DNA of 64,000 nucleotides from a virus, in IMG/VR virus record IMGVR_UViG_3300025695_000010, positions 1 to 64,000 of that record, one strand, 5' to 3'. This document shows positions 26,301 through 38,800 of this stretch, one piece after another. The notes under the pieces were generated by a model, which did no database searches, was not told the origin of the DNA, and saw only the letters and a program-made list of their open reading frames with translations. The position numbers and the translations under genes were made by a program. How positions within the stretch are numbered: the first letter of the stretch is position 1; every line of letters begins with the position of its first letter.

Positions 26301-26813
26301 GAATTGTTTATTCAATACGGACAAGAAATTAATCAGCGTAAAAGTATTAGTGACGAAGTAATATATCATCCTGTAAAATACAAACCGTTATTTGGCAGTA
26401 AAGCATCAGTAGATTTACAAGCAAAGATTAAAATAGTAAAAAATAATGAACAAGTTTTAAATGATAATGATATTAAAGCTAGAGTAGTATCAGCTATTAA
26501 TACATTTTTTAGTTTAGAAAACTGGGACTTTGGAGAAACATTTTATTTTAGTGAATTAGCAACTTATATTGTTTCTACATTAACACCGGATATTGCAAGT
26601 ATAGTTTTAGTACCGATACAAGAAAATCAAAGTTTTGGTAGTTTATACGAAATAAAAGCAGAAAGCGATGAAATATTTGTAAGTGCTGCAACAGTTAACG
26701 ATATTGAAATTATTGATGCGATTACTGCTACTAGATTAAAAGCAAGTGGTAGTGTAGTTACATCAACAAATACTCAAAACGTTAATATACAAAGTAGCAC
26801 ATTAAGCGAATAA
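23388..26813 (+). CDS. 6: Baseplate wedge protein gp6 (Baseplate J-like)
   Basis: Protein of 1141 residues; T4 gp6 is 660, and marine relatives are longer. The N-terminus is the family signature: YDFDNLRRTMINYLRENYPE (about 31-50), IESSEYIALIDLIAFLGQNI, SYRVDLNARDNFLELAERRE, and SVLRHARLLSYNPKRNKPA. The middle is strand-rich and the C-terminus holds the J-like end (SVDLQAKIKIV, INTFFSLENWDFGETFYFSE, LATYIVSTL). In T4 gp6 dimers form the inner ring of the wedge and carry the signal to the sheath. Extra length lies in the middle. Confidence 0.93.
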   Translation: MAITDRQNKLLKSEDWKRIYQTFKNADFKSYDFDNLRRTMINYLRENYPEDFNDYIESSEYIALIDLIAFLGQNISYRVDLNARDNFLELAERRESVLRHARLLSYNPKRNKPANGLLKIVSLSTTETIVDSNNLNLTNQSILWNDTTNSNWREQFTRILNAALPSQNGIGKPLKNGNISGITTQLYRFNGTSNTVPVYEFSKSVDNKKENFEVVSTNFNENNIYEEAPLPGNNLAFLYRDNGQGPGSSNSGYFLHFRQGKLLNNQFQLDVAAPHESVDVNTANINNDDVWLYGLNADGNESDLWTKVDAVEGNNIVYNSLEKNVKNIYTVLTKLNDTISLVFSDGLFGNIPKGQFRIYYRQSSNRSLRIVPSEFTGVNVVVPYISKAGKVEKISLVLELQNTITNASISETNASIKQNAPSNYYTQDRLITGEDYNVGPLSVSQEIVKTKSVNRTSSGVSRYFDLRDSTGKYSNTNMYGNDGIIYREYLKEKINFEFTNQTDIEFFARNSIVELIKNSKMRNYYLDKYPRNQSIANFQLSWNKETFDLNRCSGKLIDNDSIIATLGTFTSGLLTYVKPGAYLKFEAPLGYYFDSTDNNKLKLGTATVKGAITYKWVKVISVFENGTSNDPDTTLGPVILNDNIETGSKLVEIVPVLNKILTEDTINLFVEQMFAFKRFGLRYDFEKSQWNVILDKDLSSSQEFSLSSTGDISGRNLDGSWLILFETNGVYYTVTYRGLRYVFSSLDEIRFYFDKVDKIYDSRTQKIVKDRIQLLNINNKPLALDYFTTDIDWQIVSDYINIDNYVDSTKVEIDFYDSDDDGVVDNPDIFTDFVAIENSSYVYEKKMSTGDGEAFYAVDNTVEGIIDTFELEQNIGALSQYNEGAVFYFRATDIFKQLKNNRLLITDMYRAFVGRDNIKFRYYHAANENRRLDPSVSNMIDTFLLTRSYDTQYRKWLINEIVEKPLPPSSDELFIQYGQEINQRKSISDEVIYHPVKYKPLFGSKASVDLQAKIKIVKNNEQVLNDNDIKARVVSAINTFFSLENWDFGETFYFSELATYIVSTLTPDIASIVLVPIQENQSFGSLYEIKAESDEIFVSAATVNDIEIIDAITATRLKASGSVVTSTNTQNVNIQSSTLSE

Positions 26814-26829
26814 TAGAGGATTACACAGT

Positions 26830-29800
26830 ATGGCATATGAAGATCAGCAACCAGAATTTCCAGTTGGTGACAATAGTAAAAAAAGTAGTAGATTTTTACC
26901 TCGCTATTTTAGAACTAGTACAAATGAAAAACTTGTAAGTTCTACTGTAGATCAGTTATTTTCGACTGGTGCAGTTGAAAAGATTAATGCTTTTATTGGC
27001 AGAAAAAATGCTAAAGCTAATATTAATAACAGTACATATCTTACTGAAATAAACTCCGTAAGATCAAATTATCAATTAGATCCTAGTATAAACATCAAAG
27101 ATGATTTGGATAATGTTGTATTTCATAAAGATTATGTTGACTACATTGGTCAACTTAACACTTTTAATAGTAATACTCTTAACCATAGTCGTCTAAATGA
27201 GCAAGAAATTTATTCTTGGAACCCGCATATTGATTTTGATAAGTTTACTAATTTCCGTGAATATTATTGGTTACCAAACGGCCCGCAAACTGTTACTGTA
27301 TTTGGCAATCAGCAAGGTGTTTCAAGTACATACAAAGTTGAAGTAGTAGACGACGGTGATAATTTTGCTTATTTGTTTACACCTAACAAATTAACAAGAA
27401 ATCCTTTAATTACTCTTTATAGAGGTCAAACTTATAGATTTGAAATTAACACGCCAGGGCATCCTTTTGCACTTGCTATTAGTAGAAAATTTTTACCAGG
27501 ATTAACATTTGAAGATAGTGTTACAAATGTTAGTACACTTTATAACGAAGGTGTAACAACTACAAATGAAGATAGCGACGGATATGTAGAAACTGGCGTA
27601 ATTGAGTTTACAGTTCCAGCTAATGCACCTAATGAGCTTTATTATATTAGTAAAGAAGATATTAATACAAGCGGATTATTTAATATTGCAGATGCTGAAG
27701 AAAATTCTATTTTAGATGTCGAAAACGAATTATTAGGCAAAAGAAATTATACTACCGCAGAAGGCTGGAGTCTAAGTAATGGTATGAAAATTTCTTTTGT
27801 TGGAAATATTACTCCAGAAAAATACAGCAGCGGAGAATTCTATGTTGAAGGTGTTGGAAAAGAAATTGTACTAATATCTGTTGAAGATTTAACAACTTCG
27901 GATCTATTAGCAGAAGATGAACAGATTCCGTTTGATGCATTTGGTTTTGATAGACTCCCGTGGAGTACAAGTATCGGTTATCCTGCAACAAAGGATTACA
28001 TTATATCAAATAGATCTAGTAAAGATAAAAACCCTTGGGCAAGATATAATAGATGGTTTCATATTGATGTAATTACAAAATCAGCAGAAATTAACAAACA
28101 AGATTATATCTTGCCAGAAAATAGTAGAGGTAAAAGACCTATTATTGAATTTGCACCAGGCATTAAAATGTGGCACAACGGTACAATTTGTAAAGACGCA
28201 ATTGATTTAGTTGACGACTGGACAAATGATATTTTTTCAGTTATTGAAGGGTCACAAGGATACAATATTGATAACGTAGATGTTGTAGATGGAATGCGTA
28301 TTCTATTTGTAAATGATAACGATCCTTTAGTAAATAATAAAATTTATAAAGTAGAATTTATTAAGTTTCAAAATAGCACACAAATTACACTCAAAGAAGA
28401 ACTTGATGCAGAGCCAAACGAAAATGAAATTGTGTTGGTAAAAGAAGGCAAACTCAATGCCGGCAAGCAATATTTCTTTGATGGAACAAGTTGGAAAAAA
28501 TCACAAGATAAAACTGCAATAAACCAAGCGCCATTATTTGATCTTTTTGATAAAAACAATATTTCTTATGGCGATATTTACTATGAAAGCAGTAATTTCT
28601 TTGGAAATAAAATATTTGCATATAAGCAAGGCACAGGCACAAACGATACAGAATTAGGATTTCCAATTTCTTATAAGAATATTAATAATGTAGGCGACAT
28701 TGTTTTTGAATTTGATTTACTAAAACAAAGCAATACATATATTATTAACGACGAAACTATAGATATTCCTAGTAATCAAGGATTTGTAAAAATTACAGAT
28801 AGTTATACTGGAGAAATTTCTTTTGAAAATGCATGGAAGAAACATTTTGAAAAAAGCAATCAAGCAGTAATACTTGACTTTCAAGGATCGCAACAAACTA
28901 ATAATTTTGTTGTAAACTGTTTTGATAAGAGTGCAACAATAAGTGATTTAAAAATTAAGTTATTTACTAACAGAAGTTTCTTAAAAGAAAACATTGATTA
29001 TACTTTAACAACAAATTCTAAACAACAAGTTTTAATTGTTTTAAACAATGATATTTCTGAAAACGATAGATTAATTATTAAATGTTATTCAACGTCTAGT
29101 AAAAATGAAAACGGATATTATGAAACTGCATATAATTTAGAAAGAAATCCTAACAACTTAGATGTAACTGAATTTACAATCGGTGAAGTTAACGATCATG
29201 TACAGACTATAGTCGAAAACAATGACAACTTTAATGGAATACATCCAGGAGTTGGTAATTTACGAGACTTAGGAAATATTGAAATTTATGGAGATAGGTT
29301 TGTACAGCATTCAGGGCCTATAGGGTTAGCACTGTATCATTTAACATCAAAAGATTATAATGTTGTTAATTCTTTAAAATTTGCTTTAAAAGAATACAGC
29401 AAATTTAAAAGAGAGTTCTTAAGAATTGCTACATATGACGGATACAATAACACAGATGTAAAGCATGTAGATTATTTGTTAGAACAATTTGCTTTAAATA
29501 AAACAAGAAACGATGCATTTTATAATAGTGATACGGTGCCATTTGGCGGCAAAAATATAATTGAGTATACTGTTTTAGATTCTGGAAATCCTTATTATCC
29601 ATTAACTAGTGCATTTAATTTAAATAAACTAACAAGTAAATCTGTTTTAATATACAAAAACGGTACACAGTTAATTTACGAAAACGAATATACATTCACC
29701 GAAGAAGGATTTGTATATATTTATTCTGTTGAAATTGACGACAAAATTGAAATACACGAGTACGAAACAACTGACGGGTGTTTTGTTCCGCCAACTCCTA

Positions 29801-32800
29801 GTAAGCTAGGTTTGTATCCGTTATACGAACCAAAAATTTATATTGATAATACATACAGCACTCCAACTAAAGTAGTTATAGGACATGACGGAAGCAGAAC
29901 AATTGCGTTTAACGATTTCCGTGATGACTTGTTACTAGAGCTAGAAAAACGTATTTTTAATAATGTTAAAACACGTTATAATCCTGATAATTTTGACTTA
30001 TTTAATTTTATACCCGGGCGTTATAGAGACACAGGGTTAAATCAAAAAGATGTTAATAACATAATGATTGCAGATTTTATAAATTGGACTAATGTAGCTC
30101 AAGTTTATGATTTCAATGTCAACAAATACAGTGATATAAATGATTCGTTTACTTACAATTATAAATCGTCTAGCGATATTAATGGAACAAAATTAGAAGG
30201 ATTTTGGAGAGCTGTTTATAAAAATGCTTACGATACAGATACACCAAATTTAACTCCTTGGGAAATGTTGGGATTCAGCATACAGCCAACATGGTGGGAA
30301 GAAGTATACGGCCCAGCACCTTACACAAGTAATAACTTGCCGTTATGGAAAGATTTAGAAGCTGGAATTATTAGAGAACCTAATACGTCTGTTGTAAAAG
30401 ATGTTAGATTTGCTAGACCAAATTTATTAAAACAAATACCAGTTGACGAATATGGAAGAATAAGAAGTCCTTTCCAAACAGGATTTTCAAAAGATTTTAG
30501 TTTTGCAAATCAGATTGGATATAGTTTTGAGTTCGGAGATCAAGGTCCTGCTGAAACTGCATGGCGCCGAAGTTCAGAATATCCATTTAGTTTACTAAAT
30601 GCAATGTTATTGTTACGTCCTGCACAGATATTTGGGTTAACTTACGACTATAGTAAAATTTCTAAAAACTTAGCTGGAAATATTATATATGATCATAAAA
30701 CATCAATATCAACAACTAACATTGATTTTAATAATAAAAGTGCAGGACTTTTAAACTATATTAAAGGTTATATAGATTATAATAATATGTCATACGAAAC
30801 ATATGTAGAATATGTAAAATCAATTAACTTTAATCTAAGTTTTAGATTAGCAGGATTTAGTGATAAAGATAAAATAAATCTTGTATTGGACAGTAAAACA
30901 CCAAATAGTTCGGGCGATATATTTACTCCGCAAGAAAATTATAATCTTTTCTTAAAAACTAGTAGTCCTTATGAAGTAGTTACATATAGCGGTGTTGTAA
31001 TTGAAAAAGTTCCAACTGGGTATAAAATAAATGGATATGATAGATATAATCCAACGTTTCCTTATTATAGTGCAACAGAAACTAATAGCGATCCGTTTGT
31101 TACAGTTGGCGGTATAAGCGAAACTTTTAGTACTTGGAACGAAGAAAAACTTTACGTTGCAGGCGGCATTGTAAGATATGATAATAACTATTATAGAGTG
31201 ACAGAAACTCATACAAGCAATAATATCTTTGATACTACTAAATTTTCAAAATTAGGAACTCTTCCTACAGTCGGCGGTCGTACAGCAAGATTTAGTAAAC
31301 GGTTTTCATCGCAATTATCTTACCTTCAGTACGGAACTGTGTTTACTTCATATCAGCAAGTAATTGATTTTCTGTTAGGATATGACCGATATTTAAAATC
31401 TGTTGGATTTATATTTGATTATAATAATGCAAAGTACGGAATAGTTGAAAACTTTAGATTAAGTGCTAAAGAATTTTTATTCTGGACAACACAAAACTGG
31501 GGAGAAAACAGTATAATAAGTTTGTCTCCTAGTGCAAACAAAATACAGTTTAAAAGAGATTTCTATTTGCCAGATAGTTTGTATGACAGTATTTTTGATT
31601 ACGAAGTTTTAGATCAAGACGGTAAATTATTATCAAATGAATTTGTTAATTTAGTAAGAGATACAGATAACAGTTTTAGTCTTGCAAGTAACGACGATAA
31701 TGTTGGTGTTTATTTTATTCGTTTATTCTTAGTGCAAAAAGAACATTGCATTGTGATTGATAATGATACTGTTTTTGCAGATACAATTTACAATGAAACC
31801 AGTGGATACAGACAAGAACGAATTAAAGTAACTGGCTATAGAACTGCTAACTGGAGCGGTACTTTAAACATACCAGGATTTGTGTTCGACGAACCTAAAG
31901 TTACAAAATGGAAAAGTTATAAAGATTATATAATTGGCGATGTAGTACAATATAAAGACAAATATTATACTTCGATAGTTAGTCATACAAGTGGTGAATT
32001 TTTTAACAACATAAATTGGTCAACATTAGTAGAAAAGCCGGTTAATCAATTAATTCCTAACTTTGATTATAGAGCTGCTCAATTTGCAGATTTTTATGAC
32101 TTAGATACTGATAATTTTGATACTGAGCAGCAAAGACTTGCACAGCACTTAATTGGATATCAAAAAAGAGAATATTTAAAAAATATCATTAACGACGATA
32201 TTAGTCAGTATAAATTTTATCAAGGAATGATACAAGACAAAGGTACTAAAAATGTGCTAACTAAATTATTTGATAAACTTAGTAGTGCAGACAAAGACAG
32301 TATTGAATTTTTCGAGGAATGGGCAATCAGAGCAGGTCAATATGGTGCAACTGATAGTTTTGACGAATATGAAATTACCATTGACGAATCAAAATATAAA
32401 CTAACACCTCAGCCTTTTGAATTAGTTAAATCAGTTGATAATACTAGAACTGATTTTATATATCAAGTTCCATCTACTGATTTACAAGTTAAACCAGCAA
32501 ATTACAACCAACAAATTTTTGAATTTGAAAACTATGAAGAAATAACAAAAACCGCGGGCTATGTAGCGCCTGCGCAAATTGATTTTATAACTCCTAATGT
32601 AAGTCAGTTGTTAGGGTTTGATATTAACTTAGTTAAACAAGGACAGTTTGTTTGGGTTACAGACGACGGACTAGATTGGAATGTATATGAGTTTGCTAAA
32701 AAAGAATACCAAGTTGAAAAAATAGAAAAAACAATTACAGGTTTTAAAGCAATTTTTGACATTAATCACGATTTACAAAGCGGTGACATTATTGGGTTAA

Positions 32801-35800
32801 CCAATGTCGCAAACGAATTAGACGGGTTTAGACAGGTAATCTATACTGGATATAAAGAAGTTGAATTTTATACTGAAGATAACATTTCAGAAGAAGGCAT
32901 TGATTTATCAGATAGTAGCAGAGGAATAGTTATAAAAGTTGCGCCGCGAAGATTTGAAAACATTGACGCATATAATAATGTTTTAAACGTCAATGATGTT
33001 TCTGTTGGTAACAGAGCTTGGATAGATAATTTAGGAAATGACAAATGGTCGGTTCTTGAAAATACTCCTGTATACGATGTTGAAGATATTATAGTTAATC
33101 CGCAAACAGGATTAAAAACAAATTTTGGCGATGCAATAGCAGTAGATCAAACAAACACTAGACTTGCAATTGGAGATCCAAATTCTAATGGCAGAGTTAT
33201 TGTTTACAACCGTATAGGTGAAAACGGTGATTTTTCATCTACAGAAAATTACGGAGCCGAAACTTCTATTATTGGTAATAATAGCGAATTTGGATATAGT
33301 GTAAGTATGTCTCCAAACGGAGAATATTTGTTTGTTGGCGCTCCTAACGCAGCTAATCTATTAACAAGATATAAAGGCAATATTGTACTAGGCACTAGTT
33401 ATAGCGCAGGAGAAATTGTTAATGACAGAGGCACTCTTTGGAGAGCTAAGGTTGACATAGACGGGTCGGATACTAGCACAGTTAACAAACAAAGCCAAGA
33501 CTGGGAACGTGCTAATATAATATCAGTAGATGAAGACGGTTCGCCAACTGCTTCTATTAGAGGCGCAGTTTGCGTTTATAAAAAAGCAGAAGTTGGTACA
33601 ACATACGAATTAGAAACAACAATATTAAGTCCAATTCCAACAACAAGTGAAAGATTTGGCAGAATTGTAAAATGCAGAAAAGACATCGATGGCATTTTAA
33701 GATTGTATGTTGCTAGTGATGCTGCAAGCGGTAGAATTTATTTCTTTGATAACGATACAGACGATGGTACTTGGAAGTTTAGCAGAGATGACAATTTTCG
33801 AGGAACATTCTCGGCAGCAGAGAGTTATATTCAGGGTGAAATAGTATACTACAATAATACAGCCGGTGATACAGGTGATAGCAATTTATATCGTGCAAAA
33901 AAAGACATGTCAGCACAAGCATTTAATTTAAACAATTGGGAGCTACTAGATCAGTTTGTTGATTATAAAGGTTATGTTCCTCCTCAAAATGAATTATTAA
34001 ATGAAGAAAGCGATAATTTAGGAGTTGCTGGCGGATATAACATTGCTACTGATTTTGATCTTAGTACAAACGGAGAAGTACTAATTTTAAATGGTGAAGA
34101 TACTCTCAATACAAATAAAGTAAGTGTATATAGACGTGAGAATAATAGATATACATATTACGAAACAATTGAAACTACTGATTTAAGCGAAGAATTTGGC
34201 AGTAATATTGCTATCAGTGCCAACGGAAATGCTATTGCTGTAAGTGCTATTAGAAACAACGATAAAGGTACATCGTTTGGATCAGTTTATGTTTACAGAT
34301 ATACAGGTAACGAGTATGCGTTAAATCAAACGTTGTATCCTCCAACCGGTGCCGAAGGTGAACTGTTTGGTATTGATTTAAACTTTAGCGAAGACAATTT
34401 AATTGTTGCTAGTGCAAATGGTGATAGAGCAGTCCCGACATTGTTTGATCAGACGCTAATACGTGTTAATGATACATCGTTTGATAATAATACAACAAAG
34501 TTTTTTAACAAGTTTGAAGATAGCGGAACTATCTATATATTCCAAAACTTTAATAACAACTACTTGTATGCTGAAGAACTTGATTGGAATTACGATACAT
34601 CTTTAAGTTCAAAACCTATTATTCTTACAAACTTTAATCACATATATATCAGTTATCCAAGATTAGAATATACAGCAGACTTTGGTGTTGTAATTAATTT
34701 AAAACGTGAAAAGGGTACATACAGTTGGAAAAAACTATCAGAACAAATAGACACACCTAATATTAATAAAATCAAACGTGCATTCTTATTTGATAAGAAA
34801 ACAAATGATATACTAACGTTCTTAGATGTAATTGATCCTATTCAAGGTAAAATTGCAGGCCCGGCAGATGAAGTTATTGATTTAAAATTAGCGTTTGATC
34901 CTGCAAGTTATTCAGTTGATGTAACTACTAATAACAAAGGCGATTACTGGGCAGCTGAATATGTAGGACAGTACTGGTGGAATACAGAATCTACAAAGTG
35001 GTATAATCCTTATCAAGGAAATGCAGAAAATCAAACAAGTTTTTGGAATAAACTTGTTCCTAGTAGTAAAACAGAAGTTTTTGAATGGGTTGAAAGTGAT
35101 TACTTACCGAGTGAGTGGGACGAATTAGCTGATACAAACGACGGTATTATTGAAGGTATTAGCGGTCTCAGCAAATACGGCGACTTTAAATATAGTGTCG
35201 GTCGTAAATATAATGCAATAACAGAAACATTTGAAACCAAATATTATTTCTGGGTACGTAATAAAAAATTGTTATCTAATGAAAATAAAAAAATAAGTTC
35301 AAATGATGCAGAACAATTAATAAAAGATCCGCAAAGCGCAGGATACGTGTTTATGAGTGCATTGAGTACAAACAAGTTTGCATTACACAATGTCGGATCT
35401 TTTATAAAAGACAAAGATATTGCATTGCATATTGATGTATACAAAGGCGAAATAAACGACAGAAATATACATACTGAATACAAGTTACTAAGCGAAGGAC
35501 TAGCAGGAAGTAACCCACCTGCATCGTTTATTGAAAAATGGATTGATAGTTTAGTTGGCTACGATGAAAATTTAAGACCTGTACCTGATACAGAATTAGG
35601 TGAAACTAAGAAGTATGGAATTGAAACTCGTCCTAGACAAGGCTTATTTAGAAACGGATTAGAAGCTCTTAAGCAAACAATTGAGAGAACTAATTTAATT
35701 TTAAAACAACAAATAATAACAGATTTTAAAGATATTACAGATTTGTCAAAGCAAGATCAACAGCCAAGAATACTTGAAGGTAAATTTGATATTAGTGTTG

Positions 35801-38800
35801 ACACAATTAACGATATACAAACTGTTGGCGTTGCTAACGCTAAACGTGCAGTTCTAAATCCTACTATTGACAACGGAAAATTAATTTCCGTTGAAATTCA
35901 AAATCAAGGATATGGATACAAATCTGCTCCAATTGTTACTATTACTGGTACAGGAACAGATGCAGAAGTTACAACTACTATTGATAATTTCGGCAGAGTC
36001 AACTCGGTTACTATTGTTGATTCTGGTAAAAATTATAGTCTGATTGACTTACAAGTACGTCCGTTTAGTTTGCTAGTTGAAGCTGATGCCGAACTTAATG
36101 GTAAATGGGCAATTTACGAATACGATTATGCTGGCAATTTTGAAAGAGTAAAGTATCAAAAATGGAATGTTGAAAATTTCTGGTCATATATTGATTGGTA
36201 TGACACCGACTACGATGAAAATACTGCAATTGATTATTTAATTGACGGCAGCTATCAATTGAACAGTTTGAATGATCGTATTGGCGATGTTGTTAAAATT
36301 AAAGATGTTGGAGCAGGAGGCTGGCTACTATTACAAAAAATTGATGTACAGCCCGAAGTCGATTATACTGTAAACTACAAAACAATTGGTAGACAAAACG
36401 GCACAATTAAGTTTAATAGTAAATTATATCAAAACACTAATTTTGGATTTGATAAAATTGGATTTGATAATTTAGTTTACGATACAGAACCAGTTAACGA
36501 AAGACGAATTATACTTGAAACTATAAAAAATAAAATATTTGTTGAAGATTTAGAAATTAAATTCAACGATATATTGTTTACAGGTATTAGATATGCACTT
36601 TACGAACAGCAAACAGTTGATTGGATTTTTAAAACAAGTTTCTTAACAGCAAAACACAACTTAGGAGTTTTAGATCAGCGCATTAATTTTAAATCAGACA
36701 ATCTTGATAGTTATAAAGATTTTATTAGTGAAGTAAAACCTTATAGTAGTAAAATTAGAGAATACATTAGTGCGTACGAAAGCCTTGAAAATTCTCAAAC
36801 TATGATTAGTGATTTTGATTTGCCCCCGAGATACGACAATATACAAAATAAAATTGTAACCGAAACTGTTAAATTTTACAACGAACGTGTTGTAGGTGAT
36901 AGAGAGTTTATTGAAACTTATCCTCAAAAAAATTGGTTAGACAATTACAAGTTTAAAATACAAGAATTGGTAATTTATAATCAAGGACATGGTTTAAATT
37001 CTCAACCGGTTATTACAATATCTGGAGGCAATGGACCGACTATAATAGGCAAAGGCTATAGAACAGGTGATAAATTAACTTCTATTGATATTGATTATAG
37101 CGATGCATTGTATACAAGTCAACCAAGTATTGAAATTAATGGTAGCTATGATGACGATTATGAAATTCCAAGAATTATAGCAGTACTAGGAGATAGTCCG
37201 GTAAGAAGCACACACATGATTATGAAGTTTGATCGTGTGTCGGGTAATTTTGTGTTTACAGATTTAAAAACAGTTGAAACATTTACAGGCACAGGTGCAC
37301 AAAAAACATTTAATACCAAATGGCCATTAGATTTACGTAAAAGCAGAATTAGCATTACAGTAAATGGCAACGATGTTTTATATACAGATTTTGAAACTAG
37401 TAATATAAAAAATACATCTAAAACGTATGAAAGAACACTAGGTCAAATTGTATTTGAAACTGCTCCTGCAAATAACGCAGTAATTGAAATAACATATTAC
37501 AAAGATTCTGCAATGTTGTCAGCAGCCGACAGAATTAATGCGTATTATAACCCAACTAATGGCATGCCAGGTATTACAAAAAACGAAGATGGCACTACAA
37601 ATTTAGGTCAGCTTATGACTGGTATTAACTATGATGGTGTAAATTTAGAAAGTGTCGACTTTGCAACCGAGCAAGGCTTTGATATTGGCGGGTTTGGTAC
37701 TATACCGTGGGATATCTTTAGTCAAACTGAAGATGAAATTTTTACATTAGATGGAAGTACATTAGTACTAACGTTAAGTAAGCCGTTAGAAGACGGTGTT
37801 GCATACAACATTTATAAAAATAATGTGCGTATAGACGATCCTAATTTTGATGGCAGTAGTGCAATTACTAATAAAAATGCATTATTAAATACTGTATACG
37901 GAGACGGTGTTACTGACGAAATATTAATTAGCAACGAGGTGCCGACTGCTGCTGGCGATATCTTTATTGTACGAAAAGAAACCAGCGATGGCAGTTTTGA
38001 ACCAGCTGATAATGTGCTTGATACAGAACTTACTGGAGGCGGATTTAATAATACAGCCAAAGGATTAAATAGTGGAGAAATTACAGTTGATGGCGACGGA
38101 TTTGTTACACCTATTACAAGTGCAGGTCCAGAAGAAGTAGTACCGGGTCAAATTGTAGATACCTTAGATATACAAGTCAAACACAAGCCAGCTGACGGTC
38201 AAGGTATAAAAACCAGTTATATCTATAAAACCAAAGGCAACACATTGTCGTATTCAATAGACATGTTACCTCAAAGTCAGCAAGCTATAATTGTTAACTT
38301 AAATGGAAATAAAGTTGATATTGATTCGTATACTGTAGATTATGAAAATAATCTGCTAGTATTCGAAGATGATAGCACAATACAAGATGATCAAGACTTG
38401 CATATTATTGTTGTTGGCAATAACGGCAATGATATATTAGAAAGCGACACATTTATTGGCGATGGAAATACTAAAATATTTGTTACTGGTATTAAGTTTA
38501 CCAATCCGATTAGTAGTTTTGTAACAATAAACGGAGTTGTTCAGCAAGTAGGATTAAATTATGAAATTTTTGAAACTGATAGTAGTTACAAACAAGAAAA
38601 TTGCGCCGCTTTAAGATTTAGTAGAGCTCCATCAGCCGGCGAACTTATTGGATTTAGTCTTTATAATAATGATACAAAATCGTTTAGTGAAATTATGGTA
38701 GATAAGAGTTTTGTTGGAGACGGTGTAAATTATGTTTACAAGTTTGACAAAAACAACATGACTTATACAGCAAAACCGTTTACTCATAAAATGCTTGTTA

